This document shows positions 6,823 through 13,738 of a stretch of 16,194 bases of DNA, piece after piece. The DNA comes from an uncultured Oscillospiraceae bacterium (GTDB taxonomy: Bacteria; Bacillota; Clostridia; Oscillospirales; Oscillospiraceae). Position 1 is the stretch's first letter; each line of letters starts with the position of its first letter. The notes below the pieces were generated by a model. The model was given only the letters and a program-made list of their open reading frames with translations. It ran no database searches and was not told the origin of the DNA. The stretch covers positions 1 to 16,194 of the forward strand of contig CAAFMG010000145.1 of assembly GCA_900763965.1 (NCBI GenBank). Reading direction: 5' to 3'. Made by a program: the position numbers and the translations under genes.

Positions 6823-8172
6823 ATGGATGAACAATACAGAAATGATGACCGGCAGTATTCCCACAACCTGTCCCTGGAGGGCACTCAGTCCTACAGCACC
6901 CCGGCGATGTACTATGAGGAACGCCCCAAGCCCAAGAAATCCGGCCATTCCGGCGGTGCCAAAATTGCTGCCATGGCCCTGTGCTTTTCCCTGCTGGGAG
7001 GTATGGCAGGAGCCGGAGGAACCTACTGCCTGGGCCGCCATCTGGAAGGCGGTCAGGCAGGGGAGGAACCTCAGCAGCTGACATTGATGGCTGAGGGGGT
7101 GCGGAACACCTCTGCCATTTCCCTGGCTCAGGTGGACACCAACCGCCAGATGACTGCCGCAGAGGTCTACGCCGCCAATGTGGGTTCCACCGTGGGCATT
7201 ACCACCGCCGCATCCGCCACCAACTTCTGGGGCTTTCAGACCACCTCCGCCACCTCCGGTTCCGGGTTTATCCTGTCCACCGATGGCTATATCCTGACCA
7301 ACTACCATGTGATCGAGGGGGCGGATACGGTGACGGTGTCCCTGTACAGCGGCGAAAGCTATGATGCCGCCCTGGTGGGCTATGACGAAAGCAACGACGT
7401 TGCGGTGCTGAAGATCCAAGCCGAGGGGCTGTCTCCTGTGATTTTGGGAGACTCCGATGAACTGAACGTGGGTGACGGTGTGGTGGCCATTGGCAATCCC
7501 CTGGGTGAGCTGACCTTTTCTCTCACCTCCGGTGCCGTCAGCGCCAAGGATCGGGAGGTGACCCTGTCCGGGGGCGTGACCATGAACCTGCTGCAAACCG
7601 ACTGCGCCATTAACTCCGGCAACTCCGGCGGTGCTCTGTTTAACCTCTATGGCGAGGTGGTGGGAATCACCAATGCCAAGTACTCCGGATCTTCCGGCAG
7701 CTCTGCCTCCATTGACAACATCGGCTTTGCCATCCCCATCAACGCCGTCCGCTCCATTGTGGAGAGCATCATTGAAAAGGGCTATATCTCCAAGCCCTAC
7801 ATTGGGGTATCGGTGATGGATGTGTCCGACGAATCCCAGCTCTACGGCGTTCCTGCCGGTGTGGCGGTGCAGTCCGTGGCGGAGGATTCCCCGGCCCAGC
7901 AGGTCGGTGTGGAAGCCGGAGATGTGATCACTGCCATCAACGGCGTGTCCATGGATCGGGATGCCCTGGTGCGCTATGTGGGCAGTGCCAATGTTGGGGA
8001 CAGCCTGACCCTGTCGGTCTACCGCAAGGGCCAGACCCTGGAGCTGACCGTCACCATCGGTGAGCAGATCCAGTCCGCCCAGGCCAAGGCAGAAACCACC
8101 CAGCAGAGCACCGCTCCCAAGAGCAGCGCCCCCCAAAGCGCCATGCCCTACGGCCGCTTCCCCAGGCAGTGA
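6823..8172 (+). CDS. htrA: Membrane-anchored HtrA/DegP-type serine protease with PDZ domain
   Basis: A 449-residue quality-control protease facing outside the membrane. Order: a cytosolic N-tail (1-45) rich in polar and charged residues, one membrane span (about 46-70), a low-complexity linker, a trypsin-like domain (about 110-315) and a PDZ domain (about 325-412), then a Ser/Gln/Pro tail. The catalytic triad is His162 (TNYHVIEGA), Asp192 (ESNDVAVLKI) and Ser268 (NSGNSGGAL). The start at 6823 is chosen over an in-frame ATG at 6790 because AAGGAGGAA lies eight bases before 6823; the longer form would add 11 residues. The role is degradation or refolding of misfolded secreted proteins, known for the family. 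It lies 113 bases after the phosphodiesterase, with no terminator seen between, so partial readthrough is possible. Confidence 0.93.
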   Translation: MDEQYRNDDRQYSHNLSLEGTQSYSTPAMYYEERPKPKKSGHSGGAKIAAMALCFSLLGGMAGAGGTYCLGRHLEGGQAGEEPQQLTLMAEGVRNTSAISLAQVDTNRQMTAAEVYAANVGSTVGITTAASATNFWGFQTTSATSGSGFILSTDGYILTNYHVIEGADTVTVSLYSGESYDAALVGYDESNDVAVLKIQAEGLSPVILGDSDELNVGDGVVAIGNPLGELTFSLTSGAVSAKDREVTLSGGVTMNLLQTDCAINSGNSGGALFNLYGEVVGITNAKYSGSSGSSASIDNIGFAIPINAVRSIVESIIEKGYISKPYIGVSVMDVSDESQLYGVPAGVAVQSVAEDSPAQQVGVEAGDVITAINGVSMDRDALVRYVGSANVGDSLTLSVYRKGQTLELTVTIGEQIQSAQAKAETTQQSTAPKSSAPQSAMPYGRFPRQ

Positions 8173-8428
8173 TTTCATCTTAATATTAAACCCCGCCGCC
8201 CTGCTTGGAGCAGGACGGCGGGGCAGGCTGTCAAAAAAGCCTCGCAGAGTTTGCCGACGGTAGTCGGCAAATAAAATCAAATCATTTTCTGCCGGGGCGT
8301 GTACCTGGCAGAAAATACATCTCAGGCCGTTAGTGTGCGAGTTGTGCGCCATAGGCGCACAAGGAGTGCGCGCGGCGGACTGCAAAAAACTGGCGGAAAA
8401 CCCCGACAGGGGTTTTTCGACACGCTCC

Positions 8429-8463
8429 CCCGCCGCCCTGCTTGGAGCAGGACGGCGGGTTTT
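8429..8463 (+). terminator. Terminator-like hairpin downstream of htrA
   Basis: Stem CCCGCCG (8429-8435) with CGGCGGG (8453-8459), one C/A mismatch, then CCTGCT (8437-8442) with AGCAGG (8446-8451), and a 3-base loop. TTTT (8460-8463) follows on the plus strand. It is 256 bases from the htrA stop, and the identical hairpin at 8191-8223, nearer the gene, lacks a U-tract. Confidence 0.55.
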
Positions 8464-8507
8464 GCATTGCGGGCGCAAAAACAGGAAGATCCCTTCCCCG
8501 CATCATG

Positions 8508-8538
8508 CAAAAACAGCCCTCCCTGCCGGGAAGGCTGT
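8508..8538 (-). terminator. Rho-independent terminator of the TetR-type regulator gene
   Basis: Arms ACAGCCCTCCC (8513-8523) and GGGAAGGCTGT (8528-8538) pair over 11 bases with one G-U, loop of four. On the minus strand TTTTTGC follows (8512 down to 8506). It lies directly after the regulator stop at 8542. Confidence 0.85.
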
Positions 8539-8541
8539 GTG

Positions 8542-9114
8542 TTATCCGTTCTTCAAAAAATTCTCTTCGCACCGGGCGATCATCCGGTTGATCTCCCCCT
8601 GGCGGATCTGGCACATCCGGGAGAACTGACCCATCAGGTCGTTGGTCATGCCGTTTTCCATCCAGCCGATGAGGAAGCCGAAGCAGGTGCAGGTGGCGTG
8701 GTCGATGAGCAGCTGCCGGTCGCTGTCCGCGATTTTGTGCCCCTGCAGCAGACCGTCATAGTAGATGGTCAGGGTGTGGCGGCAGGTTTTCCACAGGTGG
8801 CTTTCAAACATATCCCGGCTGGTGGAGCGGAACAGGTGCTGGGCGGCCCGGCGGTTGGCCAGCATGAAACTGCCTGCGGTTTCCAGGCACTGCTCGATGG
8901 AATCCATGCTGGGATTCTCCCGGATGATCCGCTCGGATTCCTCCATGATCACCGATTCCAGCAGCTGGGGAATGTCCTGATAGTAATAATAAAAGGTGTT
9001 CCGGTTGACCCCGCAGGTCTCCACCACGTCCTTTACCGTGATCTGATGCAGAGGCCGCTGGTTCAGCAGCTTCACAAACGCATCCCGAATGGCTTTCTTG
9101 GTCAGGTTGGCCAT
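8542..9114 (-). CDS. TetR/AcrR-family transcriptional regulator
   Basis: A 190-residue DNA-binding protein. The N-terminal helix-turn-helix (about residues 8-45) has the family pattern ITVKDVVETCGVNRNTFYYYY. The remainder is an all-helical ligand-binding and dimer domain, resembling the C-terminal domain found in DhaS-like and related TetR regulators of Firmicutes. The ATG at 9114 is preferred: AAGGAGG lies nine bases upstream, while the ATG at 9120 is too close to it and upstream starts would enter the promoter. The ligand and targets are unknown. It sits 129 bases downstream of the cysteine desulfidase gene but has its own promoter (9148-9176), with an inverted repeat (TGCAA/TTGCA, 9172-9187) over the -35 that may allow self-repression. 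Confidence 0.88.
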   Translation of the reverse strand: MANLTKKAIRDAFVKLLNQRPLHQITVKDVVETCGVNRNTFYYYYQDIPQLLESVIMEESERIIRENPSMDSIEQCLETAGSFMLANRRAAQHLFRSTSRDMFESHLWKTCRHTLTIYYDGLLQGHKIADSDRQLLIDHATCTCFGFLIGWMENGMTNDLMGQFSRMCQIRQGEINRMIARCEENFLKNG

Positions 9115-9147
9115 GGTCATACCCCTCCTTGCACAGCTCTTTTTCCT

Positions 9148-9176
9148 ATTATAATCGAAAAAAGCCGTTCTTGCAA
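9148..9176 (-). promoter_or_regulatory. Promoter of the TetR-type regulator, with possible operator
   Basis: On the minus strand: TTGCAA (9171-9176), 17-base spacer, TATAAT (9148-9153), a near-consensus sigma-A promoter ending about 34 bases before the start codon. An inverted repeat, TGCAA (9172-9176) and TTGCA (9183-9187) with a 6-base spacer, covers the -35 and is a candidate autoregulatory site. Confidence 0.75.
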
Positions 9177-9216
9177 CTGTTTTTGCAGGGCGGACATTCT
9201 GTGTCTCCAAAAGCAG

Positions 9217-9240
9217 CAGACGCAACTGTGCGGTGTTGCC
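9217..9240. repeat. 24-base dispersed sequence, second copy
   Basis: Matches 25-48 at 21 of 24 positions, same strand. It begins CAGACGCAAC and ends CGGTGTTGCC. Read on the minus strand it can fold GCAAC against GTTGC. A CCAAAAG motif lies upstream of both copies, at different spacing (3-9 and 9207-9213). It lies directly after the cysteine desulfidase stop codon. It may be a small dispersed intergenic repeat. Confidence 0.45.
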
Positions 9241-9243
9241 GAA

Positions 9244-10524
9244 TTAATTACAGCGGGTGGTCATGATCTCCAAAATCACCTTATCCGTATGCTCCATGCC
9301 CTGCTTGGCAAGAACGCCTACGTTGGCAATGGTGTCGTCCACGCCCTTGGTCACGATGCCGTCGCCCCCACGGAACTGCTGATCGTTGCAGTACATCAGG
9401 TAGCCCAGGATGCCGGCATCCACGCTGGCGGCGATTTTGGCGGCACAGGAGGGCTTGGCTCCGTCGCAGATGGTGCCGCTGAGGATGGCCACGGCGTTGA
9501 CGATGGTGTGGGAAATGGCCCGCAGACTGCCGTCCAGCAGATAGGCAATGCCTGCACCGGCACCCACACCGGCACTGACGGCGCCGCAGTAGGCAGACAG
9601 ACGGCCAATGCCGCTTTTCTGGTGGATGGTCACCAGGTTGGATACCAGCAGCGCCCGGTACAGCTTCTCCCGGCTGACCCCCAGGTGCAGGGCGTAGCGG
9701 ATTACCGGCAGGGAAGCGGTCATGCCCTGGTTGCCGGAACCGGAGACGATGACCACCGGCAGCTCACAGCCGCTCATCCGGGCATCGCTGCCCGCCGCCG
9801 CCCAGGCCTTGGCCTCGGTTTTAATATCCTCCGGGTACTCCTTCAGCAGGACGGAGCCGATGTTGGCACCCCAGTCCCCCCGCAGGCCCGCCTCGGCAAT
9901 GGCGGTGTTGTAGTTGATCTGCCGATCCAGCACATCCGCCACCCGGCTGACATCCACAGACTCCGCAAATTCCAGGATCCCCGCCACGGACAAAAAGCTC
10001 CGGTCGGCTTCCGCTGCCATAGGCTCCTGGATCAGCTCCCGGTGGTGCAGAACCTCCCCGTTCCGCTCCACATGGACAACGTTGGCGTGGGTCTTGGTGA
10101 TCCGCACCGTGGCGGAATCAGCCCCGGCAGTGCCTGTCAGACGGATATCCAACTGGAAGGGGGTCTGCATACACACAATATCCATGGGGGTGTTGGCGGC
10201 GTAGTCTCCAATGGCGGCGTGGGCCTGAGGGGGAACGGAGGAAATCACCTGCAATTTGCCCTCCGGATCGCCTGCCACAATGCCGGCGGCCACGGCGGTG
10301 CGGATGCCCTTCTGCTTTCCGGTGTTGGGCACCACCACGCTTTTCACATTCTTGATAATATTCCCGGAGACCTCCACCAGCACCTTTTCCGGCACTGCCC
10401 CCAGCACCTTCCGCACCAGTGCGGCGCAGTAGGCCAGGGCGATGGGCTCGGTGCAGCCGGTGGCCAGAACCAGCTCCTCCTCCAAAACGGAAATGTAAGA
10501 ATCTATGGTAACAGGATCCAGCAT
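9244..10524 (-). CDS. cyuA: L-cysteine desulfidase family protein (UPF0597, CyuA/YhaM-like)
   Basis: A 426-residue member of the family that breaks L-cysteine into pyruvate, ammonia and sulfide using an oxygen-labile Fe-S cluster. The hallmark GCTEPIALAYCAA is at residues 23-35. Other conserved cysteines that would hold the cluster are Cys313 (AYCGAVSAG), Cys353 and Cys360 (GTICDGAKPSCAAK). Glycine-rich stretches (SGSGNQG at 261-267, GAGAGIAY at 321-328) also fit. The ATG at 10524 follows GGAGG by eight bases; a TTG at 10539 would add five residues but overlap that site. It has its own promoter (10560-10588). It sits between the MalY-type lyase and the regulator, all on the minus strand, suggesting a cysteine catabolism locus. 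Family enzymes differ in substrate, so other amino acids remain possible. Confidence 0.88.
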   Translation of the reverse strand: MLDPVTIDSYISVLEEELVLATGCTEPIALAYCAALVRKVLGAVPEKVLVEVSGNIIKNVKSVVVPNTGKQKGIRTAVAAGIVAGDPEGKLQVISSVPPQAHAAIGDYAANTPMDIVCMQTPFQLDIRLTGTAGADSATVRITKTHANVVHVERNGEVLHHRELIQEPMAAEADRSFLSVAGILEFAESVDVSRVADVLDRQINYNTAIAEAGLRGDWGANIGSVLLKEYPEDIKTEAKAWAAAGSDARMSGCELPVVIVSGSGNQGMTASLPVIRYALHLGVSREKLYRALLVSNLVTIHQKSGIGRLSAYCGAVSAGVGAGAGIAYLLDGSLRAISHTIVNAVAILSGTICDGAKPSCAAKIAASVDAGILGYLMYCNDQQFRGGDGIVTKGVDDTIANVGVLAKQGMEHTDKVILEIMTTRCN

Positions 10525-10559
10525 TGTGTGTTCCTCCAAGTTTTTTATGTTTCTGTATT

Positions 10560-10588
10560 AATATATCGTATCAATGGAGGAAATGCAA
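10560..10588 (-). promoter_or_regulatory. Promoter of the L-cysteine desulfidase gene
   Basis: On the minus strand: TTGCAT (10583-10588), 17-base spacer, TATATT (10560-10565). It lies about 36 bases before the ATG at 10524, after the hairpin that ends the aminotransferase gene. Confidence 0.7.
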
Positions 10589-10618
10589 GAAAAGAGTCAT
10601 AATAATTGGCAAAATTTT

Positions 10619-10651
10619 GCCCCCGGCGATCCCAAAGGGGGTGCCGGGGGC
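10619..10651 (-). terminator. Hairpin after the MalY-type lyase gene, possibly bidirectional
   Basis: GCCCCCGGC (10619-10627) pairs perfectly with GCCGGGGGC (10643-10651), with CCC/GGG inside the loop. On the minus strand the tail is AAAATTTTG. On the plus strand TTTTGAATT follows. The position eight bases after the lyase stop at 10659 supports a terminator despite the imperfect U-tract. Confidence 0.65.
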
Positions 10652-10658
10652 TTTTGAA

Positions 10659-11870
10659 TTATGCGCCAAATACATATTTGTCCAGCCGGTGGAAGGCTTC
10701 CTCCACCCGGCTCAGGGGCAGGGCCAGGTTCACCCGGAGGTGACAGGGGCCATGGAACATCCGGCCGTCCTGGAGGGCAACGCCTACATCCCAGCAGGCT
10801 TTTTCCACTTCCGCAATGGTCTTGCCGTGGGCCTGACACCAGCCGGTGCAGTCCAAAAACAGCATATAGGTTCCCTGAGGGCGGCTGACGGTGACACCCT
10901 GGAAGTGCTTTTCAATATAATTGCAGGCGTAGGCCACGTTGCCGTCAATGACCTGACACAGCTCATCTACCCATGCGTGGCCCTCAGGCTGGTAGGCGGC
11001 GATGAGGGCGTGCATGCTCAGCACGTTCATGTCGTTGTAATGGGACAGGGAGGCTTCCTTGGCCATCCGATCCTGGAGCCACTTGTCATAGACGATGGAA
11101 TAGCTGCCCACCAGACCCGCCAGGTTGAAGGTCTTGCTGGGGGCGTACATGGCAACGGTGTGGCTGCGGGCGTAGTCACTGACGGACTGGGTGGGGATAT
11201 GGGTGTGACCGGGCAGAATGATATCCGACCAGATCTCATCGGAGATCACATACACACCGTGCTTTTCGTAGATCTCCATGGCCTTTTCAATCTCCCAGCG
11301 TTCCCAGACCCGGCCGCAGGGGTTGTGGGGGGAGCAGAAAATGGCGGCATGGATCTTGTTTCTGACGATCTTTTCCTCCATATCTCCGAAGTCCATCCGC
11401 CAGATGTTGTCTTCATCCAGCTGTAAGGGGCTATGGACAATGTGGTAGCCGTTGTTATTCAGGGACTTGGTAAAACCGATGTAGGTGGGGCTGTGTACCA
11501 GGACGTTGTCACCCTTGGAGCAGAGCACATTCAGGGCGCTGATCACGCCGCCGAGAACGCCGTTGGAATAGCGGATATGCTCCTTTTTCAGCCCCTGTAC
11601 GCCGTTGCGCAGGCTGTGCCAGCGGATAATGCCCTCATAGTAATCTGCCTGGGGGACAAAATAGCCGTAGGCCGGATGCTGGGCCCGGCGGATGATGGCC
11701 TCGGGGATGGTGGGACAGGCGGGGAAGTTCATATCCGCTACCCACATGGGGATGACATCAAAGCCCTCTTTCGGTCCATCCGGTGCAAACCCCGGGGCCC
11801 GGCCCACGGAATCCACCGCAATGGCATCCATTCCCCGGCGATCCATGATGGTAGTAAAATCGTATTGCAT
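10659..11870 (-). CDS. malY: PLP-dependent C-S lyase, MalY/PatB family (cystathionine beta-lyase-like)
   Basis: A 403-residue fold-type I aminotransferase-like enzyme. Members cleave the C-S bond of cystathionine, cysteine or related thioethers, giving a thiol or sulfide, pyruvate and ammonia. The family opening PMWVADMNFP is at residues 41-50. Asn183 (PHNPCGRVW) and Asp211 (SDEIWSD) contact the cofactor, Lys246 (YAPSKTFNLAG) forms the Schiff base, and Arg379 (LRVNLALP) binds the substrate carboxylate. The start at 11870 is supported by AAGGAG eight bases upstream and by family length; the open frame runs on to 12020 but enters repeat DNA. No clear promoter was found. With the downstream CyuA it gives two independent sulfide-releasing enzymes beside a selenium operon. 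Precise substrate is uncertain. Confidence 0.88.
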   Translation of the reverse strand: MQYDFTTIMDRRGMDAIAVDSVGRAPGFAPDGPKEGFDVIPMWVADMNFPACPTIPEAIIRRAQHPAYGYFVPQADYYEGIIRWHSLRNGVQGLKKEHIRYSNGVLGGVISALNVLCSKGDNVLVHSPTYIGFTKSLNNNGYHIVHSPLQLDEDNIWRMDFGDMEEKIVRNKIHAAIFCSPHNPCGRVWERWEIEKAMEIYEKHGVYVISDEIWSDIILPGHTHIPTQSVSDYARSHTVAMYAPSKTFNLAGLVGSYSIVYDKWLQDRMAKEASLSHYNDMNVLSMHALIAAYQPEGHAWVDELCQVIDGNVAYACNYIEKHFQGVTVSRPQGTYMLFLDCTGWCQAHGKTIAEVEKACWDVGVALQDGRMFHGPCHLRVNLALPLSRVEEAFHRLDKYVFGA

Positions 11871-11971
11871 GGTTTTGGCTCCTTTTTCGTGTGTACAGGA
11901 TTTGAGTTGTGTGATTGGCGGGTTGATTTCGGTGGTAATTTGCGGCGCAGAGGGGCAGCTGGTGCAAATTC

Positions 11972-12153
11972 GGCGGCGCAGCCGCCCTTGGCTCCCACTT
12001 TGGGGGAGCTGGCGAGCCAACGCGAGCCTGAGAGGGCGTGTGCAGTTGCAAATTTGGAATGGATGCGGCGATTGCTACATGGTACCCTCTCAGTCACGGC
12101 TTTCAGCCGTGCCAGCTCTCCCAAAGGGAGAGCCAAGGGGCGGCTGCGCCGCC
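11972..12153. repeat. MITE/REP-like palindromic repeat, copy A
   Basis: A 182-base unit with inverted ends. The left end is GGCGGC-GCA-GCCGCC then CTTGGCTCCC; the right end is the complement (GGGAGAGCCAAGG, then the same hairpin at 12139-12153). Inside, CCTGAGAGGG near the left and CCCTCTCAG near the right also pair, with the ACGGCT/AGCCGT hairpin next to them. The whole unit can fold into one long imperfect hairpin. It has no coding capacity. It is in the opposite orientation to copies B and C. Confidence 0.75.
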
Positions 12154-12234
12154 CGGCCATCTACCACATATTTCCGAACCGGGTGACCCCCAGCGGTGTG
12201 GGTCAACTGCCAGAGTCGCAGGCTCGAATTGCCA

Positions 12235-12265
12235 GCGGGTGCAACCCGCCCGGCCCACCGAAATC
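12235..12265. repeat. Solo end of the palindromic repeat
   Basis: Read on the minus strand, this begins GATTTCGGTGGGCCGGGCGG and ends in a GCGGGT/ACCCGC hairpin, closely matching the left ends of copies B and C (15690-15720 and 15904-15936). The rest of a full copy does not follow, so it is a fragment or a divergent end of copy A. Confidence 0.5.
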
Positions 12266-12299
12266 TCCTGGTTGGGAAACCGGCGGGTTTTGAATAACC

Positions 12300-12331
12300 A
12301 AAAGGCGCATTACAATTGCAATGCGCCTTTT
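12300..12331 (-). terminator. Rho-independent terminator of the selenium operon
   Basis: A perfect 12-base-pair stem, AAAAGGCGCATT (12300-12311) with 12320-12331, loop of eight. The U-tract is formed by the stem end (CCTTTT) on either strand. It lies ten bases after the cysteine desulfurase-like stop, closing the selD operon. Confidence 0.9.
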
Positions 12332-12340
12332 ATGTTGGGA

Positions 12341-13483
12341 TCAGCCTTCCGCGATTTCTTTGACGGCGGTGATGGCGGCATCCACTTCTTCTTCGGTGCT
12401 GAACCAGGAGAAGCTGAAGCGCACGGCACCCTGATCCTGGGTTCCCAGAGCGTAGTGCATCCGGGGGGCGCAGTGGGCGCCGGGGCGGGTGGCGATGTCG
12501 TAGCATTCCGCCAGCTCGTCAGAGACGGCGCTGGAGTCGTAGTCGCGGATGTTCAGGGCCACCACGGCGGTGCGGGGATGGCCGGGGGTGAAATCACCGT
12601 AGACCGTCACACCGGGAATATTCACCACGCCGTTGTAGAACCGCATCATCAGTTCGTGCTCCCTGGCATAGATGGTGTCGATCCCCGTCTCCTGGAGGAA
12701 ATCCAGGGCGGCGGACAGGCCCATGATGCCGTGGCTGTTCATGGTTCCGGCTTCCAGACGGGTGGGGTATTCCTCGGGCTGGGTCTTGCTGTAGGAATGA
12801 ATGCCGGTGCCCCCCAGCTTGAAGGGGCGGATTTCCACGCCCTCCCGGATGCACAGACCGCCGGTGCCCTGGGGGCCGTACAGGCCCTTGTGGCCGGTGA
12901 AGCACACCACGTCAATGTGCATGGCTTCCATGTCGATACCTACACATCCGGCAGTCTGGGAGGCATCCACAATGAGAAGCAGATTGTGCTTGTGGGCAAT
13001 TTCACCGATTCTGTAAAGATCCAGAATTTCACCGGTGAGGTTGGAAGCGTGGGTGCAGACGATGGCCCGGGTTTCCGGACGAATCAGCTTTTCAAAGTCA
13101 TCGTAGTCCACAAGACCCTGCCGGTTGGCGCTTACGAAGCTCAGCGCCACATTGTGATTGGCTTCCAGCTCATACAGAGGGCGCAGGACGGAGTTGTGCT
13201 CCAGATCCGTGGAGATCACATGATCCCCAGGGTTCAGGATGCCCCGGATGGCGATGTTCAGAGCCTCGGTGGAGTTGCAGGTGAACACCACATGGTCGGC
13301 GCGGCTGCAATGCATCAGCTGGGCGATCTTCCGGCGGGCATCGTAAATGGCACGGGATGCTTTCAGGGCAGTGCCGTGGGCACCCCGGCCGCCGTTGCCC
13401 ATGGTGTTCAGAGCCTCCAGCAGGGCGTCAGCGACACACTGGGGCTTTTTCTGGGTGGTGGCAGCGTTGTCCAGATAGATCAT
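12341..13483 (-). CDS. Class V aminotransferase-fold enzyme: cysteine desulfurase/selenocysteine lyase-like
   Basis: A 380-residue PLP enzyme, full length from YLDNAATT (3-10). His96 (LEHNS), Asp173 and Gln176 (DASQTAG) hold the cofactor, and Lys199 (FTGHKGLYGPQG) forms the Schiff base. Cys338 (RPGAHCAP) matches the SufS/NifS catalytic cysteine that takes sulfur or selenium from the substrate. It belongs to the group of desulfurase-like proteins found beside selD and yedF in Firmicutes. The likely role is to mobilise selenium, or sulfur, as a persulfide/perselenide for delivery to SelD; this is inferred from context. AAAGGAGG lies seven bases before the ATG. It is last in the operon, 12 bases after the DUF3343 gene, with a terminator just after. 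Confidence 0.88.
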   Translation of the reverse strand: MIYLDNAATTQKKPQCVADALLEALNTMGNGGRGAHGTALKASRAIYDARRKIAQLMHCSRADHVVFTCNSTEALNIAIRGILNPGDHVISTDLEHNSVLRPLYELEANHNVALSFVSANRQGLVDYDDFEKLIRPETRAIVCTHASNLTGEILDLYRIGEIAHKHNLLLIVDASQTAGCVGIDMEAMHIDVVCFTGHKGLYGPQGTGGLCIREGVEIRPFKLGGTGIHSYSKTQPEEYPTRLEAGTMNSHGIMGLSAALDFLQETGIDTIYAREHELMMRFYNGVVNIPGVTVYGDFTPGHPRTAVVALNIRDYDSSAVSDELAECYDIATRPGAHCAPRMHYALGTQDQGAVRFSFSWFSTEEEVDAAITAVKEIAEG

Positions 13484-13495
13484 TGGTATCCTCCT

Positions 13496-13738
13496 TTAGC
13501 CCCACAGCTCCAGAACCGCCATGTCCTCCCAGCGGATCCCGGCTTCTTCCAGAGACTTGGTGAAGGCTTCCTTTTCCTCCGGCTCGGTTTTCCAGGCCAG
13601 GCCGCAGCCGGCGTGGATCTCCCGGGGGATGGGGATCAGGCGGCCGGGGAGGTTATGCTCGGTGCAGTAACGCTCCATAGCCATGGCATCGGAGGTGGCG
13701 GCGAAGGTGACGACCAGAGCGGGCTTCTTTTGACGCAT
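13496..13738 (-). CDS. DUF3343 small protein, putative Se/S carrier
   Basis: An 80-residue protein of the DUF3343 family. The family-like block PGRLIPIPREIHAGCGLAW (31-49) contains Cys45, the likely carrier residue; Cys25 is a second cysteine. Its ATG overlaps the YedF stop by one base (TGATG) and lacks a good Shine-Dalgarno site, so translation appears coupled to YedF. DUF3343 proteins are often found next to selD and yedF and have been proposed as selenium or sulfur carriers; the biochemical role is unproven. It lies between YedF and the lyase, which fits a relay of selenium between the two. Confidence 0.85.
   Translation of the reverse strand: MRQKKPALVVTFAATSDAMAMERYCTEHNLPGRLIPIPREIHAGCGLAWKTEPEEKEAFTKSLEEAGIRWEDMAVLELWG

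Larger units (their letters stand above)
8173..8541. repeat. Intergenic hairpin mosaic after htrA
   Basis: This stretch has no credible gene and is almost wholly palindromic. In order: a GC hairpin (8191-8223), TTTGCCGAC paired with GTCGGCAAA (8250-8271), TTTTCTGCC paired with GGCAGAAAA (8285-8315), GTGCGCC paired with GGCGCAC (8344-8360), AAAACCCC paired with GGGGTTTT (8397-8416), a second copy of the first hairpin (8429-8459), then the regulator's terminator (8513-8538). The two GC hairpins share an identical 31-base core (8192-8222 and 8429-8459) and bracket the other elements. That looks like a composite dispersed repeat, not a simple terminator. Confidence 0.7.
11871..12340. other. Gene-free interval with palindromic repeat and terminator
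   Basis: These 470 bases carry no credible gene; open frames here arise from repeat DNA. They hold the leader of the C-S lyase gene (11871-11971), one MITE/REP-like repeat (11972-12153), an unassigned segment (12154-12234) with TGACCC/GGGTCA complementarity, a solo repeat end (12235-12265) and the selenium operon terminator (12300-12331). Confidence 0.7.

Noticed and set aside
6730..8478. 582-residue minus-strand frame covering htrA
   Set aside because: Antisense shadow of htrA extended through hairpin repeat DNA; the two RRPAPSRAAG segments simply translate the duplicated 31-base hairpin.
9115..9225. Longer N-terminus for the TetR-type regulator
   Set aside because: It would start upstream of the promoter and ribosome binding site that clearly serve the ATG at 9114.
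8299..10602. 767-residue plus-strand frame opposite the regulator and cyuA
   Set aside because: Long only because of GC-rich third positions; no motifs, and both opposite genes have promoters, start sites and terminators.
12170..12300. tRNA-like pieces (GGCTCGAATTGCC, terminal ACCA), considered as a tRNA-Sec because of selD nearby
   Set aside because: The T-stem does not pair, no anticodon arm with TCA is found, and the right part matches the palindromic repeat end.
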